A stretch of DNA of 64,000 nucleotides. Origin: Rhizobium sp. 32-5/1 (GTDB taxonomy: Bacteria; Pseudomonadota; Alphaproteobacteria; Rhizobiales; Rhizobiaceae). Where the stretch lies: positions 620,001-684,000 of the forward strand of contig NZ_CP120638.1 in the NCBI RefSeq assembly GCF_029537235.1, written 5' to 3'. Every line of letters starts with the position of its first letter. Within the stretch, counting starts at the first letter, position 1. The position numbers were made by a program, and so were the translations under genes. Positions 39,823 to 48,145 of the stretch are shown here, piece after piece. The notes under the pieces were generated by a model that worked only from the letters and a program-made list of their open reading frames with translations, ran no database searches and was not told the origin of the DNA.

Positions 39823-41148
39823 TTATTGCGGCAGGAAGTCCTGCTCGACCGAACTGGCCGCCTGCTCGACGCCAGTGGTCGTCTGCAGCGCCAGCTGCTG
39901 TTCGCCGTCCATCTGGTAAATGTCGTCGCGGAACTGCACGACGCCATCCTTGGCTGCCCAGGCGGTGATGTATTTGAAATAGACCGGCACTTCAACGGCA
40001 AGCTTGATCGGCGAGTTCTGGCCCGCGCGGATCGTCGCCTCGATCTGTTGACGCGACCAGCCGGGCGTATCGCGCAGCAACCACGTCGTCAGGTCACGCA
40101 CGTTCTGAACACGGACACAGCCCGAACTCTCGAAGCGGGCAAGCTTGTTGAACAGGCCCTGCTGCGGCGTGTCGTGCATATATTCGTTGTGTTCGTTGTG
40201 GAAGTTGATCTTGGTCGAGGCCATGGCATTAGTCTTGCCCGGATCCTGACGGAAGGTGAGGTTCGGTGCCTTCTCGGCATTCCAGTCGATCGTCTCAGGC
40301 GCAACCTCGTTGCCCTGCCCGTCGATCAGGCGGATCGAATTCTTCTTCAGATATTCCGGATCCTTGCGCATCAAAGGCACGATGTCCTTTTCGACGATCG
40401 AACGCGGAGAGGTCCAGTAGGGGTTGAGAATGACCTCGTAGATCTTCGAATTGATGATGTGGGTCGGACGGCTGATGCGGCCAACGACTGCAGTGTGACG
40501 GGTCGCGACACGGCCGTTTTCGACCGCTTCGATATAGGCCGCCGGAATATTGACCATGACGTAGCGGCTGCCGAGATCGCCGGACATCGACTGAAGGCGG
40601 ACGATATTGGTGTTCAACTGCTGCAGGCGCACATCGGCGGGAATGTTCAGCGCCTTCATCGAATATTCACCGAGAACGCCGTCGGACGGCAGGCCGTGGC
40701 GGGCCTGGAAGCGCTTGACCGCGCCATCGACATAGCTGTCGAACGCATTCGAGATACCGGCCGAACGCGGCAGATCGCCGACGATCATCAGGCGCTGGCG
40801 CAAGGCCTGAACAGCAGGATCGGAAACGCCCATCTCGAGACGGACGGACGGATTGACCTGCGGCCAGCCACCGGCGGAGGCGATCTGCTGATACTGACCA
40901 ATCGCATTCTGCGTATTGGCCAGCGTGTCCGGGCCAAAGATCGGGTTATTGGAAACGACGGCTGTCGCGGAGCGTGAAGCCTTGGCGTCGAACTGGTCAT
41001 CCCAGACCCCACGGCGCGGGGCATTGATGATTTCGTCGAGCGCGGTCTGGGCCATGGCGTTGCCGGCAACCGCAGCAGCACCAATCGTTGCGGCGGAGCG
41101 CAGGAAAGCCCGGCGCGAGAAAGCATCAATTCCGTTTTTCTTCGACAT
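39823..41148 (-). CDS. L,D-transpeptidase (YkuD domain), Tat-exported
   Basis: A 441-residue peptidoglycan cross-linking enzyme. A twin-arginine signal SRRAFLRSAATIGAAAVAGN with cleavage near AMA lies at the N-terminus. Then come a peptidoglycan-binding domain (DPAVQALRQRLMIVGD, GAVKRFQARHGLPSDGVLGE) and a YkuD/YcbB-like catalytic domain with the nucleophile in FESSGCVRVQNV and the histidine region NFHNEHNEYMHDTPQQGLFN. The start ATG 41148 (MSKKNG) was chosen for the Tat register; ATG 41163 is possible. It is encoded next to ldtR, as in Liberibacter and other Rhizobiales, where LdtR regulates it. Confidence 0.93.
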   Translation of the reverse strand: MSKKNGIDAFSRRAFLRSAATIGAAAVAGNAMAQTALDEIINAPRRGVWDDQFDAKASRSATAVVSNNPIFGPDTLANTQNAIGQYQQIASAGGWPQVNPSVRLEMGVSDPAVQALRQRLMIVGDLPRSAGISNAFDSYVDGAVKRFQARHGLPSDGVLGEYSMKALNIPADVRLQQLNTNIVRLQSMSGDLGSRYVMVNIPAAYIEAVENGRVATRHTAVVGRISRPTHIINSKIYEVILNPYWTSPRSIVEKDIVPLMRKDPEYLKKNSIRLIDGQGNEVAPETIDWNAEKAPNLTFRQDPGKTNAMASTKINFHNEHNEYMHDTPQQGLFNKLARFESSGCVRVQNVRDLTTWLLRDTPGWSRQQIEATIRAGQNSPIKLAVEVPVYFKYITAWAAKDGVVQFRDDIYQMDGEQQLALQTTTGVEQAASSVEQDFLPQ

Positions 41149-41192
41149 AGTCCTACCATCCAATATTGCGGCGTATCCCGGCCTAAGCCGTT

Positions 41193-41206
41193 ACCATAAA
41201 TATGGT
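41193..41206. promoter_or_regulatory. Palindrome upstream of the L,D-transpeptidase gene (candidate LdtR site)
   Basis: ACCATA (41193-41198) and TATGGT (41201-41206) are perfect inverted arms two bases apart, 45 bases before the transpeptidase start. A MarR dimer site would look like this. The rest of the gap between the two genes holds only the ldtR terminator; I see no other signal. Confidence 0.4.
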
Positions 41207-41419
41207 TAAGAAACGCAAACCAAAGCTGCCTGCCACATTCACGATCGCTTGAGCGGTCGCTCGGAGGCGCAAAACATCGGCCCCGCATCGACAAAGCGTC
41301 TACTTTTTCACCTCTGTCGCTCTCACAGCAATATGGCCGATTCGTGTCGCCAGCAGACGGGACCCACGCGTGACCGCCGTCGCCCGCTTTCTTGCGGTTT
41401 TTCAGCCACATGACACGAC

Positions 41420-41449
41420 AAAGCCGGACGTGGGAACACGTCCGGCTTT
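41420..41449 (-). terminator. Terminator downstream of ldtR
   Basis: AAAGCCGGACGTG (41420-41432) and CACGTCCGGCTTT (41437-41449) are perfect 13-base arms around GGAA, 28 bases after the ldtR stop. The T-run on the minus strand is short (TTT), so termination may be incomplete. Confidence 0.75.
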
Positions 41450-41477
41450 TGACTGGAGATGAGGACGCTTTAAGCGC

Positions 41478-41990
41478 TTACAGGCGGTACATAATGCTGT
41501 CGTTCCAGAAGCGGTCGAGGCGCTGCAGAAGCTTGTTCATCTGGCCGAATTCGTCGGTGCCGATGCCGCCGACCTTCTGGATGGAGCCGATGTGACGCTC
41601 GTAGAGCTTGGCAACGGTTTCGGCGATCTGCTGGCCATCGTCCGTCAGGCTGATGCGGACCGAACGACGGTCGATGCGCGAGCGCTGATGGTTGATGAAG
41701 CCGAGATCAACCAGCTTTTTAACATTGTAGGATACGTTGGAGCCGAGATAGTAGCCGCGCGAGCGCAGTTCACCAGCGGTCAGTTCGGAATTGCCGATAT
41801 TGAAGAGGAGAAGTGCCTGGACGGCGTTGACGTCGGAGCGACCGGACCGGTCGAATTCGTCCTTGATGACATCGAGGAGACGGCGGTGAAGACGCTCGAC
41901 GAGGTGGAGCGATTCCATGTAGAGCGAACGGATCGCATCTTCGTGGGGATCTTTAGGGGCGACGACCTGTGGCTTCATTTTCGTGTTCAT
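41478..41990 (-). CDS. ldtR: MarR-family regulator LdtR
   Basis: A 170-residue winged-helix MarR protein. HEDAIRSLYMESLHLVERLH, SDVNAVQALLLFNIGNSELT, SRGYYLGSNVSYNVKKLVD (recognition helix) and INHQRSRIDRRSVRISLTDD match LdtR of Candidatus Liberibacter asiaticus and its rhizobial relatives, which activate an adjacent L,D-transpeptidase gene and adjust osmotic tolerance. The assignment uses both sequence likeness and the neighbouring transpeptidase. Regulatory sites are proposed upstream of both genes. Confidence 0.9.
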   Translation of the reverse strand: MNTKMKPQVVAPKDPHEDAIRSLYMESLHLVERLHRRLLDVIKDEFDRSGRSDVNAVQALLLFNIGNSELTAGELRSRGYYLGSNVSYNVKKLVDLGFINHQRSRIDRRSVRISLTDDGQQIAETVAKLYERHIGSIQKVGGIGTDEFGQMNKLLQRLDRFWNDSIMYRL

Positions 41991-42054
41991 GATGACTGCC
42001 TCACTGTTTTGTTTGGCGGTGTATGTAGCTCTTCCCGCCTTGAGGTAGACACTA

Positions 42055-42075
42055 TCGAATATGTATAAAATTCGA
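42055..42075. promoter_or_regulatory. Inverted repeat upstream of ldtR (candidate autoregulatory site)
   Basis: TCGAAT (42055-42060) and ATTCGA (42070-42075) are perfect six-base arms separated by nine bases, about 65 bases before the ldtR start. MarR proteins commonly bind such dyads in their own promoter. It shares no clear core with the palindrome before the transpeptidase gene. Confidence 0.35.
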
Positions 42076-42121
42076 CTTAAACTACAGCCTTAACAGCGCC
42101 TTACTATCCACAGCCCTTGTG

Positions 42122-42559
42122 TCAGGGTAAATCAATTCTTGCAGCCTTGGCCTGTTTGGCCCGCTGATAGGCAATGGCACTGCGGAAAATCACGAAGGTG
42201 ACAGCCACTGTGAGATGGAGCAGAAGCAGTCCCGGCCGCACGCCAAAGATCTGTGGATAGACCTCGAACATGGTGATCTCGGCAACCGCGGCAACGACCC
42301 ACAGCACCGGCCCCCAGGAAACCAAGAGCCACAATCCGAGCGCCGCCACGAGATAGACCACGGCAAGCGTCGTCGCCGCCACGCGCCACGACAGCGGCAG
42401 CAGGTCGAAACGCCCCTCGCCCTCCATCGAAAAACCGATGAGCATTGCCCAGTAGCTGAGGCCAAACCAGAAGCAGGAAACGGACACAAGGCGCAGGAAC
42501 AATCCGAAGATTGTTTCCGCCAGCGATGGTTTTGGTACATGAACAGAATCAGCAGCCAT
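42122..42559 (-). CDS. Conserved four-helix membrane protein of unknown function
   Basis: A 145-residue protein with about four predicted helices (FGLFLRLVSVSCFWFGLSYW, AATTLAVVYLVAALGLWLLV, GPVLWVVAAVAEITMFEVYP, LLLLHLTVAVTFVIFRSAIA). It ends in a short basic cytoplasmic tail. Similar proteins are common next to ldtR in rhizobia and may belong to DUF6163, but that family call is from memory only. Nothing in the sequence points to a mechanism. Confidence 0.78.
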   Translation of the reverse strand: MAADSVHVPKPSLAETIFGLFLRLVSVSCFWFGLSYWAMLIGFSMEGEGRFDLLPLSWRVAATTLAVVYLVAALGLWLLVSWGPVLWVVAAVAEITMFEVYPQIFGVRPGLLLLHLTVAVTFVIFRSAIAYQRAKQAKAARIDLP

Positions 42560-43036
42560 GTCGCAGAAGATACGTATCGCTATGGCGCTTAGCCAGACGC
42601 TTGTTCCACACAGGTGTTTTGCGATGCAACCAAACGGCGGAAAATCAGTTTATGACCGGAAGTGTCTCACAACTGCGACACTTCAAGCGGGCAATTGCTG
42701 TCGGCATCTTTTCCGATGCCCTGGCGCGATTAAGCCGTGCCCGAAAAGGGAAACAGCCATGGAATATCAGCGACCATTCCGCGCGATTGCGACGGAACAC
42801 GGTGAAATACTCATCCTCGACGCCAATGCAAGGGTCGTCACCGATTTCCGCGCAGCGGCACGATAGATGAAGACCTGCAACGAGCGAACGCGATTGCGGC
42901 GGTTGATGTCGAGGATTTTTCAGATGACTGATGCAAAAGCAAAAATGTGGAGCGGCTTTGACAAGCGCGGCCATCGCGGAACCAGACCCAGCGTGATGCG
43001 TTTTCCTTCGATAATAAAGGTCGAATGGAGACAATC
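42560..43036. other. Intergenic stretch before two small plus-strand genes
   Basis: About 480 bases without a conventional gene. Only the small frame at 42759-42866 stands out (separate entry). The remainder holds no terminator, tRNA or repeat that I can see, and no promoter with good -35 and -10 boxes. Confidence 0.4.
42759..42866 (+). CDS. Possible 35-residue small protein
   Basis: ATG 42759 follows AAGGGA at a sensible distance and opens a 35-codon frame (MEYQRPFRAIATEHGEILIL...). It has alternating hydrophobic and charged residues and a basic end. No family is recognised, and such a short frame can occur by chance. Confidence 0.35.
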   Translation: MEYQRPFRAIATEHGEILILDANARVVTDFRAAAR

Positions 43037-43254
<218 letters not shown>

Positions 43255-43447
43255 TTGACATTACCGTTGGCGGCCGTGTTTTTCACAATGAAACACGGCT
43301 GGATAGCCATTTTATCCAAATCTCTTTTTTCGCCGAAATCCTTGTTGGATCGATGACGTGCAAACGTGACGCATCGGCGTCTGTTTTCCTGTGGCAACAC
43401 GCGTGATACACCGCTCACCACAATGGTTTCCACGAAAGACGAGCATA

Positions 43448-44461
43448 ATGACCGACAAGACCAACGTCGTTGACCTCATCACCGGCCATCGCCGCATGCG
43501 ACGCAACCGCAAGGCGGACTGGACACGGCGCTTGGTGCAGGAAAATCGCCTGACGGTGGACGACCTGATCTGGCCAATCTTCATCGTTCCGGGGTCTGGC
43601 ATCATCGAACCGATTACGGCCATGCCCGGCGTCAACCGCATGAGTATTGACAAGGCGGTGGAGGCGGCCCGCGAAGCGGCCGATCTCGGCATCCCGGCGC
43701 TGGCGACCTTCCCCAACATCGATATGATCTTGCGTGATGAGACGGGATCTCACAGTCTTGCTGCCGACAACCTGATCAATGAAACCACACGCGCCATCAA
43801 GAAAGCAGTGCCTGGTATCGGCATTATCACAGATGTGGCTCTTGATCCTTTCACCAGCCACGGCCATGACGGCATTCTTAGAGACGGCGAAATCGTCAAC
43901 GACGAGACGGTCGCGCAGATCGCCAAGGCAGCCGTCCTGCAGGCCGAGGCGGGTGCCGACATCATCGCGCCTTCCGATATGATGGACGGTCGCATCGGTG
44001 CCATCCGTCAGGCACTCGATGCAAGCGGCCACCAGTCCGTCGGCATCATGTCCTATGCGACGAAATTCGCGTCTGCCTTCTACGGCCCCTATCGTGAGGC
44101 GATCAATACCGGCGGACTTTTGAAGGGCGACAAGAAGACCTATTACATCGATCCGGCAAACGGCACCGAGGCGCTTCGCGATGCAGCCCTTGATGTCGAG
44201 GAGGGCGCCGACATGCTGATGGTCAAGCCCGGCTTGCCCTATCTCGATATCTGCTGGCGCATGAAGCAGGAATTCGGCCTGCCGGTCTTTGCCTATCAGG
44301 TCTCGGGCGAATACACCCAGATCAAGGCCGCCGCCATGAATGGCTGGATCGATGGCGAGCGTGTGATGCTGGAAACCCTGCTCGCCTTCAAGCGCGCCGG
44401 CTGCGACGGCATATTGAGCTACTTCGCCATCGATGTGGCGCGCCTTCTCTCGAAGCGATAG
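43448..44461 (+). CDS. hemB: Delta-aminolevulinic acid dehydratase (porphobilinogen synthase)
   Basis: A 337-residue TIM-barrel enzyme that condenses two aminolevulinate molecules into porphobilinogen for haem and B12. Schiff-base lysines are Lys206 (MSYATKFASAFYGPYRE) and Lys260 (MLMVKPGLPYLD). The metal loop reads DVALDPFTSHGHDGI, with aspartate/alanine in place of the zinc-type cysteines, so it is the magnesium/aspartate-rich type. The start was set at ATG 43448. Confidence 0.97.
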   Translation: MTDKTNVVDLITGHRRMRRNRKADWTRRLVQENRLTVDDLIWPIFIVPGSGIIEPITAMPGVNRMSIDKAVEAAREAADLGIPALATFPNIDMILRDETGSHSLAADNLINETTRAIKKAVPGIGIITDVALDPFTSHGHDGILRDGEIVNDETVAQIAKAAVLQAEAGADIIAPSDMMDGRIGAIRQALDASGHQSVGIMSYATKFASAFYGPYREAINTGGLLKGDKKTYYIDPANGTEALRDAALDVEEGADMLMVKPGLPYLDICWRMKQEFGLPVFAYQVSGEYTQIKAAAMNGWIDGERVMLETLLAFKRAGCDGILSYFAIDVARLLSKR

Positions 44462-44469
44462 GGCGGCCG

Positions 44470-45066
44470 GTGGTATCTTCCTCCGACGACGCGACGCTGA
44501 ATTTCTACGCGCTAAGGGCGGAAGCTTATGCGGCCAAGACAGCGGATACGCCGGCAGACGGTCTGGATGGTTTTCTCGATGCGCTCCAAGCCGGCGCCCT
44601 TATTCTGGAACTCGGTTGCGGCAGCGGTCGCGATAGCGCGCATATGCTGTCGCGTGGCTTTGACGTGGCGCCCACGGATGGTTCACCGGAGATGGCGGCG
44701 CTCGCCGAGCAAAGGCTCGGCCGGCCGGTCGCCATCCTGCCCTTCGATCAATTGACCGCCGTCAATCTCTATGACGGGATTTGGGCGAATGCCTGCCTGC
44801 TGCATGTGCCGCGACCGGCGCTTTCCGGCATCCTCACTCGTATCCGACCAGCTCTAAAGGCCGGAGGGTTGTTCCGGGCCAGCTTAAAGGCAGGTGACCT
44901 AGAAGGCCGCGACCGGTTCGATCGATACTACAATTATCCATCAGAATGCTGGCTGCGCGACTGCTATGAGGCTGCCGGCTGGACGACAATCCGGATCGAG
45001 ACACGCGACGGTGGCGGGTATGACGGGGAGCCGACCCTCTGGCTCCGGGTCCATGCTGTCGCTTGA
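44470..45066 (+). CDS. Class I SAM-dependent methyltransferase
   Basis: A 198-residue methyltransferase. Motif I is ALILELGCGSGRDSAHMLSR, the acidic end of strand 2 is DVAPTDGSPEM, and the motif II/III area is NLYDGIWANACLLHVPRPAL. No substrate domain is present. The start is GTG 44470, eight bases after the hemB stop, so it is probably cotranscribed with hemB. It is a possible accessory insertion between hemB and the RDD gene, which are close neighbours in many relatives. Confidence 0.86.
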   Translation: MVSSSDDATLNFYALRAEAYAAKTADTPADGLDGFLDALQAGALILELGCGSGRDSAHMLSRGFDVAPTDGSPEMAALAEQRLGRPVAILPFDQLTAVNLYDGIWANACLLHVPRPALSGILTRIRPALKAGGLFRASLKAGDLEGRDRFDRYYNYPSECWLRDCYEAAGWTTIRIETRDGGGYDGEPTLWLRVHAVA

Positions 45067-45146
45067 GATGGCGCCGTCGAGCGCCCGCCATTGTTTTTTC
45101 CGCTGATCAATCCCATATCCGTTTTCAGACAATTGGAGACAAGGCG

Positions 45147-45611
45147 ATGAGCGTGCAAGACGAAAACCTGAGAACCCCTTCCTCCGACTGGCGGGCCTAT
45201 CAAGGGGTCTTGTCGCGCCGGGTGTTTGCCTTTGTTCTCGACTACCTGATCGTGGCGCTGCTCTGGGTGCCTGCCGCCGTCGTCGTCTTCTTCCTTGGCA
45301 TCCTGACCTTTGGTCTCGGCTTCCTGCTCTATCCCGTGCTTTTCGCCGCTGTCGCCATGCTGTATTTCGGCGTGACCGTTGGCGGTCGCAATCAGGCTTC
45401 ACCTGGCATGAACATGATGGGCCTAGCGATCGCCCGCACCGACGGACGGCCGATGGATTTCCTGACGGCGATCGTGCATCTCGTGATCTTCTGGATCGCC
45501 AATGCCCTTCTGACCCCGCTGATTCTGCTGATCGGTCTCTTCACGGACCGCGGCCGCCTGCTGCACGACCTGCTGATCGGTACCGTCACCGTCCGACGCG
45601 ACCGTTATTGA
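45147..45611 (+). CDS. RDD-family membrane protein
   Basis: A 154-residue integral membrane protein of the RDD family. The motif arginine and aspartates appear as SRRVFAFVLDYLIVALLWVP, followed by two to three more helices and ASPGMNMMGLAIARTDG. Start ATG 45147 has GGAG nine bases upstream. RDD proteins are putative transporters or channels; the role here is not known. It is followed by ate/bpt, as in other rhizobia. Confidence 0.9.
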   Translation: MSVQDENLRTPSSDWRAYQGVLSRRVFAFVLDYLIVALLWVPAAVVVFFLGILTFGLGFLLYPVLFAAVAMLYFGVTVGGRNQASPGMNMMGLAIARTDGRPMDFLTAIVHLVIFWIANALLTPLILLIGLFTDRGRLLHDLLIGTVTVRRDRY

Positions 45612-45774
45612 GGTCGCACGGGTAGCAAAGGCCATCATCCCCAGAATTCGTGAGGCCTGAGTTCCGGTTTTCGCGCTTTACCGGCTTTCGCACCTGCGGG
45701 AGCCGGTTGACCTTTTCATTCTTTCGCCATGCTAGTTCGATCCGCAGCGGAATGAAGAGCGACCCCCGCGACCT

Positions 45775-46550
45775 ATGAACACGCAAACTGCACCGTCTCC
45801 CCAATTCTACCTGACCGCGCCCTCGGCATGCCCGTATCTGCCGGACGAGATGGAGCGGAAAGTCTTCACCCATATGGTGGGTGAGCGGGCACCTGAACTC
45901 AACGATCTCCTGACCCAGGGCGGTTTCCGGCGCTCCCAGAACATTGCCTATCGTCCGGCCTGCGAGACCTGCCGTTCCTGCATCTCGGTGCGCATCATCG
46001 TGGGGAGTTCAAGCCGACCCGTTCGATGCGACGCATCATGGCGCAGAACGGCGATGTGGTTGCGACGGAATATCCGGCAGAACCATCCAGCGAACAATAC
46101 AGTCTTTTTCGGCGCTATCTCGACAGCCGCCACCAGCGCGGCGGCATGTCGGACATGTCCGTCCTCGATTACGCGATGATGGTCGAGGACACCCACGTTA
46201 ACACGCGCATCATCGAATATCGGCTACGCGCCGAGGGCGACGGCCTTGCGGAGAAAGGCAAGGGACCACTGATCGCTGCGGCCTTGACCGACAAGATGGG
46301 CGACGGCCTGTCGATGGTCTACTCCTACTTCGACCCTGCCCATGCGGATCGCTCGCTCGGCAGCTACATGATCCTCGATCATATTCGCAAAGCGCAAGCG
46401 CGTGGCCTACCACACGTCTATCTCGGCTACTGGGTCAAGGGATCGCGCAAAATGGACTATAAAACAAAGTTTTTGCCGCAGGAGCACCTTATGGCGCGCG
46501 GCTGGGAACGTTATGCTGGGCTTGAGGAAACATCCCCAGAATCGGAATAA
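45775..46550 (+). CDS. bpt: Aspartate/glutamate leucyltransferase (bacterial Ate/Bpt), frameshifted
   Basis: A 258-residue aminoacyl-tRNA protein transferase of the N-degron pathway. It adds leucine to proteins with N-terminal Asp or Glu. The N-terminal ATE domain has [20 protein letters not shown] with the paired cysteines; the GNAT-like C-terminal domain has [14 protein letters not shown] and [20 protein letters not shown]. The frame breaks at the G-run 46002-46005; a fifth G restores [16 protein letters not shown]. Confidence 0.93.
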
Positions 46551-46552
46551 TC

Positions 46553-47448
46553 TTGTCCCTTCCCGTTGATGCCGCCCACCACCGCCGCGGTCTTACCATA
46601 ACCGGCATAGGCGGGCTTGCCCTGTCGTTCGATATTCCCTTGATCCGTGCATCCGATGGCGAAGTCTGGTCGCTTCTGGCCGTCCGCAGTTTCTGCACAT
46701 TTCTGGTCGCGCTGGTTGCCTGGTTCGTACTTAACCGCCTGATGAAACGACAGATCGCGCTAATCCCCGGCAAGGCCGGATTGTTGGCCGGCATCTTCTA
46801 CGGCCTCGGCAGCTTCACCTTCCTCCTGTCGGTCTTCAACACGGCCACGGCCAACGTCGTCTTCATCGTCGCCTTCACCTCGATGTTCGCAGCCGTGCTA
46901 TCCTGGGTTTTTCTCAAGGAGCGTCCGTCAAATGCGACGCTGGTGACCATGGCCGTCATGGTCTTCGGCGTCGGGCTGATCGTTCAGGACGGACTAAAAG
47001 CGGCAATTTCTTCGGCGACGCCATGGCCGTCGCATCGGCGCTGCTGCTTGCCTGCGCCATCACCGTCAGCCGCGCCAGCGGCAAGGACATGGGGCTGGTG
47101 CCGCTGGCAACCGCGATTTTCCCCTGCGTCATCGGCTATCTGCTTTCGCCGGCCGAGGGTATCACCATTGCCGAGCCTCTCTGGATCATCTTCGACGGCA
47201 CGATCATGATCCCGCTGGCCTTCTTCTGCCTTGCCACCGGCCCGCGCTATCTCTCGGCGCCTGAAGTCGGCATGTTCTACCTGCTCGAAACCATCCTCGC
47301 CCCGATCTGGGTCTGGATCGCCTTCAACGAAACCCCGACCATGCAGACGCTGTTGGGTGGCGCGGTGCTGATTTTGGCGCTGGTCGGGCATTCGCTCTGG
47401 CAGATGCGGCAGAGGGCAGCACAGGTCATCGTTCCGCCGCTGCATTGA
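46553..47448 (+). CDS. DMT-superfamily transporter (EamA type), frameshifted
   Basis: A 298-residue EamA permease with about ten helices when repaired. Both EamA repeats are present, ending in FLKERPSNATLVTMAVMVFG and PEVGMFYLLETILAPIWVWI. The break is at the four-A run 46996-46999; a fifth A restores QDGLKSGNFFGDAMAVASAL. The start is TTG 46553, two bases after the ate/bpt stop, so translation may be coupled. The substrate is unknown; it is distinct from the DMT protein at 4 kb. Confidence 0.88.
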
Positions 47449-47455
47449 AGCGCCG

Positions 47456-47499
47456 TTGTCGAAGCGGGAGATCGATGTTATAATCACGTTATAACATCG
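47456..47499 (+). promoter_or_regulatory. Promoter and operator of the AbrB-Doc module
   Basis: CGATGTTATAA (47473-47483) and TTATAACATCG (47489-47499) are perfect 11-base arms five bases apart. A -35 TTGTCG (47456-47461) and a -10 TATAAT (47479-47484) are 17 bases apart, so the -10 box lies inside the left operator arm. An AbrB dimer bound here would block RNA polymerase, giving autoregulation. Confidence 0.75.
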
Positions 47500-47510
47500 G
47501 AGCATTTCCC

Positions 47511-47732
47511 ATGAACGTTACCATTCGCAAAATCGGCAATTCCGAAGGCATCATCATTCCCAAAGAAGTCCTCGACCGTCTCGGCTTGAAGACCGGGGAC
47601 CAGATGGAAATCACCACTGAGAATGGTCAGCTGCAAATGAAGCCGCTCGATGAGGCATTTGCGCGACAACTTGAGCACGCCAATCGCTTCATGGACAAGT
47701 ACAAGGTCGCATTGAAGAAACTCGCCGAATGA
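47511..47732 (+). CDS. AbrB/MazE-like antitoxin
   Basis: A 73-residue swapped-hairpin protein. NVTIRKIGNSEGIIIPKEVL and LKTGDQMEITTENGQLQM form the SpoVT/AbrB DNA-binding fold. The C-terminal half is a charged helix (LEHANRFMDKYKVALKKLAE) likely to wrap the Doc toxin. Its stop overlaps the toxin start as ATGA. This replaces the Phd-type antitoxin more often found with Doc. Confidence 0.9.
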   Translation: MNVTIRKIGNSEGIIIPKEVLDRLGLKTGDQMEITTENGQLQMKPLDEAFARQLEHANRFMDKYKVALKKLAE

Positions 47733-48124
47733 CAGACTTCATTTTCCTCGAACGACCGCTCATCGAAGCTCTTCAAATGGTACAGATCGAGCGGTTTGGC
47801 GGAGCGCATGGCCTGCGAGATGAAGGCGCGTTGGAATCAGCACTCGCCCGCCCGATCAACAAGGCCCAGTATGGATGCGACAATGTCGTCGAACTGGCCG
47901 CGGCTTATCTGTTGGGACTCGCCATGAACCATGCGTTCATCGATGGCAACAAACGTATAGCGATTGTGGCCGCAGGCGTTTTCCTGATGGAAAATGGCTA
48001 CGAAATTGAAACGACCGACAGCCGGTTGTTCAGTTTCGTTCTCTCAGTGGCAGCAGGCGAAATAGATGAAGCTGGCGCCGCACGCTTTCTGGGTGACTTT
48101 GTGGTTCCGCTCGGGCCGAGCTGA
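47729..48124 (+). CDS. doc: Doc-family toxin (Fic fold)
   Basis: A 131-residue Doc toxin. The Fic core reads HAFIDGNKRIAIVAAGVFLM, with the catalytic histidine, aspartate and asparagine-lysine-arginine of the HxFx(D/E)GNKR motif. Characterised Doc toxins phosphorylate EF-Tu and stop translation. The N-terminal LRDEGALESALARPINKAQY is also typical. It lies between a DMT transporter and parC and is convergent with parC (21 bases between the stops); its place among core genes suggests acquisition. Confidence 0.93.
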   Translation: MTDFIFLERPLIEALQMVQIERFGGAHGLRDEGALESALARPINKAQYGCDNVVELAAAYLLGLAMNHAFIDGNKRIAIVAAGVFLMENGYEIETTDSRLFSFVLSVAAGEIDEAGAARFLGDFVVPLGPS

Positions 48125-48145
48125 CGCGGCTAAATTCACTCACCA

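Noticed and set aside
43273..43299. Hairpin GCCGTGTTT/AAACACGGC as terminator of the small gene before hemB
   Set aside because: The stem is real but no T-run follows on the plus strand, so intrinsic termination is doubtful and I did not list it.
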